Shown here piece by piece: positions 1 to 5,449 of a stretch of 9,326 nucleotides of DNA. Each line of letters begins with the position of its first letter. Position 1 is the stretch's first letter. Origin of the DNA: Thermoproteota archaeon (lineage in GTDB: Archaea > Korarchaeota > Korarchaeia > Korarchaeales > Korarchaeaceae); contig QMVZ01000052.1 in assembly GCA_003661365.1 (NCBI GenBank), positions 1 to 9,326 on the forward strand. Reading direction: 5' to 3'. The notes beneath the pieces are model-generated. The model was not told the origin of the DNA, searched no databases, and worked only from the letters and a program-made list of their open reading frames with translations. The position numbers and the translations under genes are program-made.

Positions 1-78
1 ATCTCTGGGTATAGAGAAAGAGGAGATCTTCTGAGGGCACTAAACGGGATATCTGGAACTGAAATTATAGCTAAATGA
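1..78 (+). CDS. 3' end of a plus-strand gene, possibly amino-acid-kinase family (partial)
   Basis: Frame 1 is open from the window edge to a TGA at 76-78, giving 25 residues that end in SGTEIIAK. The pattern near the end (a Gly-rich turn, then LLRALNG, then SGTEI) resembles the C-terminus of amino acid kinase family enzymes such as isopentenyl phosphate kinase or UMP kinase, where an 'NG..p..l..aL.G...GT.I' segment closes the protein. That match is from memory of the family and rests on very little sequence. The gene converges on the DUF655 gene and overlaps its stop by 8 bp (71-78). An open frame of this length could occur by chance. The only open minus-strand frame over these bases has no ATG start. 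Confidence 0.42.
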   Translation: MSGYRERGDLLRALNGISGTEIIAK

Positions 79-646
79 TCGAGTACTTCCTCTCAAACAT
101 CGCTTTCGTGGCCACAAAGATGTTGTATCTATCTTCTCCTCTTATCTCCATAAGAACCCTCTCGACTATGGCACCAATTGGATCCTTAAGTCCAACTCTC
201 TCTTCTATATCTGTGAAAGAAACGAATGGAAGTCTCCTTCTTTCCTCTAATATCTTAATCAGGGTTTTCTTGCCTACTCCGGGCAAAAGCTCAAGTTGAT
301 GCAGTCTCGGAGTTATGGGAACGCTTTCATTAAAAAAAGAAACGAAAAAACTCTCCCTCTCAGTAACTATCCTACTTACGAGCATAGGGAGATTGGACTT
401 GGCGGGGGGAATGAGGTCCTCATAATCCAAATATCGGATAAACCTGCTAACATGTTCTCTGGGTCCCTTTCCAACAAAGACCTTCATACTTTCTTCTATT
501 CCACTCTCAGGTCTTGCCAGAAACTCCATTAAAGAGAAATACTTATCTCCTATAACTTGGGCGCTAAGGGGATGTCCGTATATAGCTAGTACATAAGCCC
601 AGCTGTCGTGAGGCATGCTCTGCCTTCTGGGATCATATCTCCACAT
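71..646 (-). CDS. DUF655 family protein with helix-hairpin-helix region
   Basis: This 191-residue archaeal protein matches the DUF655 family, which is predicted to bind nucleic acid and is often found between rpoF and the rRNA dimethyltransferase gene ksgA. Residues 8-25 (RQSMPHDSWAYVLAIYG) form the N-terminal OB-like start. Residues about 117-155 (LELLPGVGKKTLIKILEER and following) form a helix-hairpin-helix segment with the typical LPGVGKKT hairpin, a non-specific DNA or RNA backbone binder. The start is ATG at 646, three bases after the rpoF stop, with a GGAGG-type Shine-Dalgarno sequence inside the end of rpoF. It is the last gene of the minus-strand run: ksgA does not follow within the window, and a convergent reading frame overlaps the stop instead. 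The precise function is unknown; a role in rRNA processing or modification is inferred from synteny. Confidence 0.88.
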   Translation of the reverse strand: MWRYDPRRQSMPHDSWAYVLAIYGHPLSAQVIGDKYFSLMEFLARPESGIEESMKVFVGKGPREHVSRFIRYLDYEDLIPPAKSNLPMLVSRIVTERESFFVSFFNESVPITPRLHQLELLPGVGKKTLIKILEERRRLPFVSFTDIEERVGLKDPIGAIVERVLMEIRGEDRYNIFVATKAMFERKYSII

Positions 647-649
647 TAT

Positions 650-1012
650 CTACTTTTCCTCCCCCTTTTCTAATGACTTGAGAATCTCCAAGATCCTGTC
701 ATACGATTTTGCGTCGAGTAACGGGTAAGACCTGAACAGCATGGGCCTCAGTTCATCTTTGCTTTTTGGCATGATGTTTACTATCATCACAGCGTCCTCT
801 TCACTAAGCCCAATCTCTTCAATAAGCTGCTCAACAGCCTTACGACATGCATCAGCATCTCTAACTTTAACGAACTTCGAAAGGTATTCAAACAACCTCT
901 TTTGATCCCTTGCAAGCACGGACTGATCTTTAGCCCACCTTTCATGGATAAAGGCCCTAACTTCAGCCAGGGTCAACGGTTTTTTCTCTGGGGGAGCTTT
1001 TTCTAACGACAA
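650..1012 (-). CDS. rpoF: DNA-directed RNA polymerase subunit F (Rpo4, Rpb4-like)
   Basis: This 120-residue protein is the archaeal Rpb4 homologue. It pairs with Rpo7 (RpoE) to form the stalk of RNA polymerase, which binds emerging RNA and assists open-complex formation with TFE. The N-terminal half (LTLAEVRAFIHER) is the Rpo7-contacting part. The C-terminal half is an HRDC-like helical bundle containing LSEEDAVMIVNIMPKSKDELR, the most recognisable motif of the family. The start is TTG at 1012: GAGGTGA, overlapping the rpl21e stop, lies 7 nt upstream, and the nearby ATG at 1016 is in another frame that closes at once. The gap to rpl21e is 6 nt and to the DUF655 gene 3 nt, so the three are almost certainly cotranscribed. 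Length is normal for the family. Confidence 0.93.
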   Translation of the reverse strand: MSLEKAPPEKKPLTLAEVRAFIHERWAKDQSVLARDQKRLFEYLSKFVKVRDADACRKAVEQLIEEIGLSEEDAVMIVNIMPKSKDELRPMLFRSYPLLDAKSYDRILEILKSLEKGEEK

Positions 1013-1018
1013 ACATAT

Positions 1019-1324
1019 TCACCTCTGCTCCTGATGAGGTTTCAGATGGATTGGAGATACGATTAGGTGCTTGACCTTTTTGCCCACTTTTACATCCACT
1101 AAGTAACAATGACCCCTCTTCCCAGCAACGACCCCTACTTTCCCCTGATACCTTCTATGAGGAAATCCTCCTTCCTTGAAGTAAGGGAAAACGTCTATGA
1201 CAACTTTCTGTCCTACTTTATACTCCATAAGAAATTTAGAAGGAGGAGGCATTCCCCTCTCTCTTGGCTTCTTTCTGAGGAACTTCCTTGACTTATGCAG
1301 AAAACCTGCTGATCTCCTACCCAT
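1019..1324 (-). CDS. rpl21e: 50S ribosomal protein eL21
   Basis: This 101-residue protein is eL21, a large-subunit protein found in archaea and eukaryotes and absent from bacteria. Typical features are the basic N-terminus (GRRSAGFLHKSRKFLRKK, then PRERG) and the SH3-like barrel with YKVGQKVVIDV, FPHRRYQGKVGVV and a C-terminal HLIVSPIHLKP. ATG at 1324 overlaps the pus10 stop by 8 bp. Two GAGGT elements precede the start; the closer one is only 1 nt away and probably unusable, while the one at 1337-1333 has a normal 8-nt spacing. The gene order pus10-rpl21e-rpoF-DUF655 is a familiar archaeal arrangement. Confidence 0.96.
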   Translation of the reverse strand: MGRRSAGFLHKSRKFLRKKPRERGMPPPSKFLMEYKVGQKVVIDVFPYFKEGGFPHRRYQGKVGVVAGKRGHCYLVDVKVGKKVKHLIVSPIHLKPHQEQR

Positions 1325-2579
1325 GCACCTCTACCTCTCTCATCAACTCATCGGGGACAATTATGTCGATAACATCAAGTTCGCTACAAAAAGCTTTTTC
1401 TCCCAAAATCTCAGAGACGCTAGGCTTGGTTCTACCCCCATCACCATCAATCAGTTCTTTTATATAAAGCCCACCATCACATTCTATCGTCATTTCGAAG
1501 GAACTCTCTGATAGAGGCTTTGTAGACACCTTGTATACCATCTTCTCCCTGAGAAGATCTGCTCTACGATGAAGTACCCTCGTTGGAGTTTTCTGCCTGA
1601 TCAGCCTGTTAGAAAGTTCTTTTTCAAGTTTTTTGAGACTCTCAAGGGAGATTTTTCCTTCTACAGTTACTTTCGCAAGATAGATCTTTCGCATAAGGCT
1701 TGAGGATTCTTTTATCAGGATTACAGTCTTCTTGCTGGCCTTCTTTAGATCAGATACCTGCACAACTCCCTCTAACTTTGAGTTGATTTTCCTCTCCAAC
1801 TCTTCAAGGTTCACTCTTCTCTTCCTTGGCTTTATTAGTTCCATTACAAATGGTCTTCCTCTGCCTAACATCCTTACGTCAAAATCCTCTCTTCCTGCAG
1901 CATGAAGTTTGTAATCCTCAGCTTCAAACGCTGCCTTCATTATGTCTCCAATATAGGACTCAATAGTTCCTTCAGCTTCTGGAACCCATCTAGTTTGATA
2001 TAGGCCCCTCTTTAGCTTCCTATAACGCCCAAAAACGTATACAGAGGCGGGAATAACCTCGACTTCTTTGCGAATAAAATCAAAACTGACTAGCACATCT
2101 GGCTTATCTGATTTGACATCAAGTCCAGTCTTAGAAGCGATAATCTCATCAGCATACTTGTTTATCACAACCTTCAGGCTTTCTGCTGTCCACATACCAT
2201 GTCTTGCCCTTAATTCATCTTCCCTCTCTACTATATCTGCTGGAAGCTTAGTTCCCGATTTAAACGAATCCAGCTCCAGTTTTGATAAGGAAACAAGTGC
2301 TTTATTTATTAATTCTGGAAGAACTGATGGCACTAGCCCTTTGCACACCGAACACTCTCCACTTAACCCTTTAATTGCGTTCTCCCCTACAACTCCTTTT
2401 TCCTTTGACAGAAGTTCTAACATCTTTCTACCCAGTTCCCAGGGGGCGTCACCTGAAAGTGTTGCCAGCAGACTTCCAAGACAGAATTCGCAAAGAGTGT
2501 GCTCCTTTAGAAGCTCTTTAGCTTGCTCTATAGCGATCTTATCTTTTTTTGGCATCTCCTCTATTGTATCAAAACTCAC
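1317..2579 (-). CDS. pus10: tRNA pseudouridine synthase Pus10
   Basis: This 420-residue protein is the archaeal Pus10, which converts U55 (and in many archaea U54) to pseudouridine in the T-loop of tRNA. The N-terminal part carries a four-cysteine zinc site (C30, C33, C76, C79) followed by the THUMP-containing RNA-binding region to about residue 200. The catalytic domain is clear: HAAGREDFDVRMLGRGRPF at 226-244 contains the probable catalytic Asp232 (GRxD motif), and the C-terminal block has YIKELIDGDGGRTKPS at 372-387. The start is GTG at 2579 with GGGAG 10 nt upstream; an ATG at codon 9 has no spaced Shine-Dalgarno sequence. The gene lies 25 bp after the aIF5A stop and overlaps rpl21e by 8 bp. 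Both tRNAs in this window carry a UUCAAAU T-loop, so both are potential substrates. Confidence 0.95.
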   Translation of the reverse strand: MSFDTIEEMPKKDKIAIEQAKELLKEHTLCEFCLGSLLATLSGDAPWELGRKMLELLSKEKGVVGENAIKGLSGECSVCKGLVPSVLPELINKALVSLSKLELDSFKSGTKLPADIVEREDELRARHGMWTAESLKVVINKYADEIIASKTGLDVKSDKPDVLVSFDFIRKEVEVIPASVYVFGRYRKLKRGLYQTRWVPEAEGTIESYIGDIMKAAFEAEDYKLHAAGREDFDVRMLGRGRPFVMELIKPRKRRVNLEELERKINSKLEGVVQVSDLKKASKKTVILIKESSSLMRKIYLAKVTVEGKISLESLKKLEKELSNRLIRQKTPTRVLHRRADLLREKMVYKVSTKPLSESSFEMTIECDGGLYIKELIDGDGGRTKPSVSEILGEKAFCSELDVIDIIVPDELMREVEVHG

Positions 2580-2604
2580 CCTTTCAGAACTCCCTAAGTA
2601 GAGA

Positions 2605-3009
2605 TCATACTCCTCCGGTGATTCTTACAATCTTCCTTCTGCCTAAGGCGGTCCAATATTCAACTTCTATTCCTGGAGCCAGCTTAGATCTTATCTCCTC
2701 ATCCTCTGGAGGTTCTATCTCAAACATCTCATAACTCTCCATGTCCATAAGTTGGACCGATTCTGGCGTGACATTTACTACCTGAGCAGTCCTTTTATCT
2801 ATAATAGGAACCTCTACGGACTCATCTGCTCTAAAGATCTTACTCCTCCTTACTCCGTCAAATACTCCTCGAGCATCTATCCTGATCTTTGCCGAGCCAT
2901 GCTTGCCTGGCTTGGATTTAGATAGGTCCAGAACCACGCAAGGCTCTCCATCTATCATAATGTAGCTCCCTGATTTCAACTCGCTAGCAGACATTCTAGT
3001 TATAGCCAA
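2605..3009 (-). CDS. eif5A: Translation factor aIF5A (hypusine-containing)
   Basis: This 134-residue protein is archaeal IF5A, the orthologue of eIF5A and bacterial EF-P, which relieves ribosome stalling at poly-proline and similar sequences. The N-terminal SH3-like domain contains DGEPCVVLDLSKSKPGKHG; Lys36 in PGKHG is the expected deoxyhypusine/hypusine site. The C-terminal OB domain runs from about residue 70 to the end. The furthest start is TTG at 3009, with GGGGG 9 nt upstream; ATG at 2994 (codon 6, MSASELKSG) is the alternative and would fit the family N-terminus nearly as well. The gene is 32 bp after rps9 and 25 bp before pus10. Deoxyhypusine synthase is not in the window. Its position after rps9, where rpoN often sits in archaea, is noteworthy. 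Confidence 0.95.
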   Translation of the reverse strand: MAITRMSASELKSGSYIMIDGEPCVVLDLSKSKPGKHGSAKIRIDARGVFDGVRRSKIFRADESVEVPIIDKRTAQVVNVTPESVQLMDMESYEMFEIEPPEDEEIRSKLAPGIEVEYWTALGRRKIVRITGGV

Positions 3010-3041
3010 TTATAACAACCCCCTAATCGTTCTGGGAGAGA

Positions 3042-3467
3042 TTACCTATAAGATTTCTGGAACCTAGCCCTTGCACTGCGTCCACCGAACTTCTTAGGCT
3101 CTGTTCTTCTTGGATCGCCCACCAGAATGGTCCTATCGTACTCTCTGAGTGTTCTCTCAAGTTCCTCCGATCCAGTCCACTTAACGAGAGCTCTGCCTAT
3201 CGCCATCCTTATAGCATCTGCCTGACCCATGAAACCTCCACCCTTGACCCTTACCTTGATGTCTACACTCCTTGCATAGTCCCTAGCCAACCAGAGGGGC
3301 TCAAGGATCTTCATTCTCACAAATTCATTAGGAGCGTATACCTCAACGGGGAAACCATTTATGTAGAGCCTTCCCCTACCTGATCTCAAAACAGCAAAAG
3401 CTCTTGCTTCCTTCCTTTTAGCTGAAGCCGTGGCAATACCTTTTACGGCCTCCTTAGTTTCGCTCAT
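3042..3467 (-). CDS. rps9: 30S ribosomal protein uS9
   Basis: This 141-residue protein is uS9, whose C-terminal tail reaches the P-site tRNA on the small subunit. Recognisable segments are the ASAKRKEARAFAVLRSGRGR start of the fold, INGFPVEVY, VKGGGFMGQADAIRMAIGRAL and the invariant basic tail ending in ARFQKSYR. I chose ATG at 3467 rather than TTG at 3497: GGGGTGG lies 5 nt upstream of the ATG, the ATG overlaps the rpl13 stop as ATGA, and the resulting length fits archaeal uS9. It is the third gene of the rpl18e-rpl13-rps9 operon, with translational coupling to rpl13. Confidence 0.95.
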   Translation of the reverse strand: MSETKEAVKGIATASAKRKEARAFAVLRSGRGRLYINGFPVEVYAPNEFVRMKILEPLWLARDYARSVDIKVRVKGGGFMGQADAIRMAIGRALVKWTGSEELERTLREYDRTILVGDPRRTEPKKFGGRSARARFQKSYR

Positions 3468-3916
3468 CCTTTCCACCCCAGACTCTTGGCTAACCAATAA
3501 ACTGTCACCTCTTTTTTCTGCTTTTTAGGTTTCAAGTTTTCAACAGTATATTCCAGAGGGAGTTCGAGTATATCCACCTTTCTAAGTTCTGGGGGCACTC
3601 CTATGAATACCCTCAGCCTTCTTAATGCCTCCCTTCCTTTGGCTTTCTTCATTGGAAGCATCCCTCTTATAGTCTTCCAAACAATTCTATCAGGAGTCCT
3701 GGGCTGAACCGGACCCTTGGTTGGTTTAGGCTTTCCTTCAATGCTCCTTCTCTTTTGGTACTTCTCAAGAATAGTCTCAGGATTTCCTGAAATAATCGCC
3801 TTCTCAGCATTAATGATAGCTACTCTTTTCCCCTCTAAAAGCCTCTTAGCAACGAAACTAGCAAGTCTTCCTAGAATCTTTCCATTTGCATCGATGACTA
3901 GATCATAATTACCCAC
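3464..3916 (-). CDS. rpl13: 50S ribosomal protein uL13
   Basis: This 150-residue protein is uL13, an early-assembling large-subunit protein. Typical features are the N-terminal VIDANGKILGRLASFVAKRL, NAEKAIISGNPE, and TPDRIVWKTIRGMLPMKKAKG in the core. I chose GTG at 3916 (product MGNYDLVIDA) rather than GTG at 3925. The latter is part of the Shine-Dalgarno sequence GAGGTG at 3928-3923, whereas 3916 is 6 nt downstream of it. The GAGGTG overlaps the rpl18e stop, so the two genes are probably translationally coupled. The stop overlaps the rps9 start by 4 bp. The 3925 start would add only three residues and cannot be formally excluded. Confidence 0.95.
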   Translation of the reverse strand: MGNYDLVIDANGKILGRLASFVAKRLLEGKRVAIINAEKAIISGNPETILEKYQKRRSIEGKPKPTKGPVQPRTPDRIVWKTIRGMLPMKKAKGREALRRLRVFIGVPPELRKVDILELPLEYTVENLKPKKQKKEVTVYWLAKSLGWKG

Positions 3917-3922
3917 ATAAGA

Positions 3923-3928
3923 CACCTC
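3923..3928 (-). promoter_or_regulatory. Shine-Dalgarno sequence deciding the rpl13 start
   Basis: GAGGTG overlaps the TGA stop of rpl18e. Its own GTG would be the furthest-upstream start of rpl13, but a ribosome bound here would initiate at the GTG at 3916, with 6-nt spacing. Confidence 0.7.
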
Positions 3929-4292
3929 AGACTATTATTCTGACCCCAGAGCCCCTTGGATTCTCTTTTATAAGATCTTCGATGGAAATGACCTTCCCTC
4001 CAGCCTCTATAATCTTTTCCTTTGCCTTTGGGGATACTTTGAGAGCTGCTACAGTAACTGGCTTATCTAACCTACCATATCCTAAAACTACTCCTGGCAC
4101 TACAACAGCACTTGCTTCCTGGGCGTACTTACCAATCTTCCAGACATTCACTGCTACCCTCTTTCTTCTCGGTTTCCTGATGATATCCGCAACCCTCTTC
4201 CATATCTTGGCTCCGTTCACCCTAGCGCTCTTCTCTAGTAGGTTTATCAGTCTAATGACTGAAGGATTCGTTGGTCCAGTTGGTTTAGGCAC
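3927..4292 (-). CDS. rpl18e: 50S ribosomal protein eL18
   Basis: This 121-residue protein is eL18 (archaeal L18e), related in fold to bacterial L15. Diagnostic segments are TNPSVIRLINLLEKSA at the N-terminus, RKPRRKRVAVNVWKIGKYA, and VVVPGVVLGYGRLDKPVTVAAL; the C-terminal GSGVRIIV is also typical. The start is GTG at 4292, with an in-frame TAG just upstream and GGGAGGT at 4307-4301 spaced 8 nt away. It opens the rpl18e-rpl13-rps9 operon and has the longest leader in the window: 171 bp separate it from tRNA-Leu. That leader holds a tandem palindrome at 4321-4336 that could be a regulatory site. Confidence 0.96.
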   Translation of the reverse strand: MPKPTGPTNPSVIRLINLLEKSARVNGAKIWKRVADIIRKPRRKRVAVNVWKIGKYAQEASAVVVPGVVLGYGRLDKPVTVAALKVSPKAKEKIIEAGGKVISIEDLIKENPRGSGVRIIV

Positions 4293-4320
4293 TTCCTATA
4301 ACCTCCCTCTACTCTCGATG

Positions 4321-4336
4321 TTGCCAAGCTTGTCAA
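4321..4336. promoter_or_regulatory. Near-perfect 16-bp palindrome (tandem TTGnCAA), possible operator
   Basis: The plus-strand sequence TTGCCAAGCTTGTCAA is palindromic except for one base pair. It can also be read as two self-complementary heptamers, TTGnCAA, separated by GC. It lies 29-44 bp upstream of the rpl18e start, between the likely promoter and the Shine-Dalgarno sequence. It has no loop, so it fits a DNA-binding dimer site better than an RNA hairpin. Function is inferred from geometry only, and chance cannot be excluded. Confidence 0.35.
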
Positions 4337-4361
4337 TGATTCCTGCAAGTGGATGAGTTAC

Positions 4362-4413
4362 CCATATAATAATACTTAGCATAAACCGATACCATCCTCT
4401 AAGATATTTATTC
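4362..4413 (-). promoter_or_regulatory. Probable promoter region of the rpl18e operon
   Basis: Read on the minus strand, three A/T-rich elements occur here: AATAAATATC (about 4412-4403), GGTTTATGC (4388-4380) and TATTATTATATGG (about 4374-4362). Any could serve as the TATA box. The last would place transcription start near 4340 and give a leader of about 48 nt covering the palindrome. The sequence alone does not choose among them, and readthrough from tRNA-Leu is also possible. Confidence 0.35.
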
Positions 4414-4463
4414 AGACAGAATGAACCAACAGGCCCCTAAATCTTGAGACTTGCGTTCTAGAA

Positions 4464-4552
4464 TGGTGCGGGGGGTGGGATTTGAACCCACGCGGGCCTA
4501 CGCCCACCAGCGCCTCAGGCTGGCGCCTTGGACCTAGCTTGGCTACCCCCGC
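4464..4552 (-). tRNA. tRNA-Leu (anticodon GAG)
   Basis: This is an intron-less class II tRNA of 89 nt with CCA encoded (4466-4464). The acceptor stem GCGGGGG/CCCCCGC is all G-C and the discriminator is A, as expected for leucine. The D-stem is GCC/GGC. The anticodon arm is CCAGC-CUGAGGC-GCUGG, with GAG at 4516-4514. The long variable arm is GGGC-GUAG-GCCC and the T-arm GUGGG-UUCAAAU-CCCAC. It decodes CUC and CUU. It sits between rpoD and rpl18e and has its own upstream TATA box. Confidence 0.96.
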
Positions 4553-4580
4553 CCAATAACGTAGGGATGTTGGAACAGAA

Positions 4581-4588
4581 TTATAAAG
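4581..4588 (-). promoter_or_regulatory. TATA box of tRNA-Leu
   Basis: CTTTATAA on the minus strand is centred about 32 bp upstream of the mature tRNA 5' end, in the short gap after the rpoD stop. With the usual TATA-to-start distance of about 26 bp, transcription would begin about 6 nt upstream of the tRNA, leaving a short leader for RNase P. Confidence 0.6.
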
Positions 4589-4594
4589 TTAGAG

Positions 4595-5386
4595 TCAGGA
4601 TTGGCTGGCCTCCTTAATAGAGTTTTCTAAAATCTCTAACTTGTTTAATAATTCTTCAGCGGCAAGAAGGAGGATTTGGTCACAATCAAGCGCCCCAGTA
4701 GATTCAAACTTGATGATGATCCTGCTATCATCGTATTCGACTTTAACGGCAGGTTCTCCAAGATCTAAAGCACATCTCCTTAGGACCTTTTCAAGTTCTG
4801 GATGGTATGGGGCATCCAAAACTCGAAGTACCCCGTCCTCTTGAACTACTTCAGCGTTCAATTGCTCTAGAAGCTCCTTGGCTTTTGGACACTTCCGAGG
4901 ATCGAAAACATAAATAGGGTAGTACCTGTATCCAAGTGCAGCGACGGCCTGCCACTTTACATGCTGCTTGCCTCTTCCAATCCTTGCAATAGCCTCTAGA
5001 GAAAGCCTCTCCCCTTTGTTCATGGCTATGATGGGGATGTTAGGGTTAGCTGGGTACACCTCCGGGTCAGAACTCTCAAGCTGTCCAGAGTAAACCACCG
5101 TTTGTTCTTCCTCTGCTGTTACATCAAGTCTCAATCTAACCGAGAAATCCTCGCCGAAGTCCAGCACTTTCAACGGAGTTTTTAAAGGAATTAAGGCGAG
5201 TCTGTGTGCTATGTATTCATCAAAAAACGCAGTAGTGTTTGCCAGAAATATCACCTCATCGATTGCTAAGATGGGTACTTCCGACTGAATTATTCTCCTA
5301 TAAGCGTTGGCAAACACTGGTTTAGTATCCTCCAACAACAATCTGACGAAGTCAGGTCTGTATTCCAAGATCTTGCATTTCATCAT
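4595..5386 (-). CDS. rpoD: DNA-directed RNA polymerase subunit D (Rpo3)
   Basis: This 263-residue protein is archaeal Rpo3, equivalent to Rpb3 and to one bacterial alpha subunit. It dimerises with Rpo11 to nucleate polymerase assembly together with Rpo10 and Rpo12. Conserved segments are PVFANAYRRIIQSEVPILAI and DEVIFLANTTAFFDEYIAHR early on, LALIPLKT, and ARIGRGKQHVKW near 135-145. Family members with a [4Fe-4S] cluster carry a ferredoxin-like set of cysteines in the D3 region. Here that region (about 150-212) has only Cys166 and Cys205, so a cluster is unlikely. The start is ATG at 5386 (MMKCKILEY), with GGGAGT 6 nt upstream. The longer GTG start at 5407 has no Shine-Dalgarno sequence and would add seven residues not expected in the family. 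The gene follows the unrecognised 303-residue gene after 63 bp. Confidence 0.96.
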   Translation of the reverse strand: MMKCKILEYRPDFVRLLLEDTKPVFANAYRRIIQSEVPILAIDEVIFLANTTAFFDEYIAHRLALIPLKTPLKVLDFGEDFSVRLRLDVTAEEEQTVVYSGQLESSDPEVYPANPNIPIIAMNKGERLSLEAIARIGRGKQHVKWQAVAALGYRYYPIYVFDPRKCPKAKELLEQLNAEVVQEDGVLRVLDAPYHPELEKVLRRCALDLGEPAVKVEYDDSRIIIKFESTGALDCDQILLLAAEELLNKLEILENSIKEASQS

Positions 5387-5392
5387 CTTAAC

Positions 5393-5398
5393 ACTCCC
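5393..5398 (-). promoter_or_regulatory. Shine-Dalgarno sequence deciding the rpoD start
   Basis: GGGAGT lies 6 nt ahead of the ATG at 5386 and inside the codons of the longer GTG-initiated frame. The GTG at 5407 has no comparable element. This supports the shorter 263-residue protein. Confidence 0.65.
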
Positions 5399-5449
5399 AT
5401 CAGGCACGATAAGAGGCTGATAATCTTAGGCTATAATCTTTCCCACAAC

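Noticed and set aside
1..70. Start of ksgA on the minus strand after the DUF655 gene
   Set aside because: No ATG occurs in any minus-strand frame here; the one open frame shows no resemblance to the expected N-terminus.
1197..1511. 104-residue plus-strand open frame across rpl21e and the end of pus10
   Set aside because: It runs antisense to two clearly identified genes, has no recognisable domain and no good ribosome binding site.
2068..2601. 177-residue plus-strand open frame opposite pus10
   Set aside because: Its Ser- and Leu-rich translation is the usual reverse image of a charged protein gene; pus10 on the other strand has the conserved catalytic motif.
3468..3497. TTG start of rps9 adding ten residues
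   Set aside because: It would extend far into rpl13; ATG at 3467 has GGGGTGG 5 nt upstream and the common ATGA overlap.
3982..4356. 124-residue plus-strand open frame opposite rpl18e, hydrophobic
   Set aside because: The apparent membrane-like character comes from the reverse complement of Lys/Val-rich rpl18e codons; no independent support.
4333..4365. Ten-codon minus-strand upstream frame (MGNSSTCRNH) in the rpl18e leader
   Set aside because: Its ATG overlaps a candidate TATA box and probably lies upstream of the transcription start, with no Shine-Dalgarno sequence.
5386..5407. GTG start of rpoD adding seven residues
   Set aside because: No Shine-Dalgarno sequence precedes it, whereas the ATG at 5386 has GGGAGT at 6 nt and gives a family-typical N-terminus.
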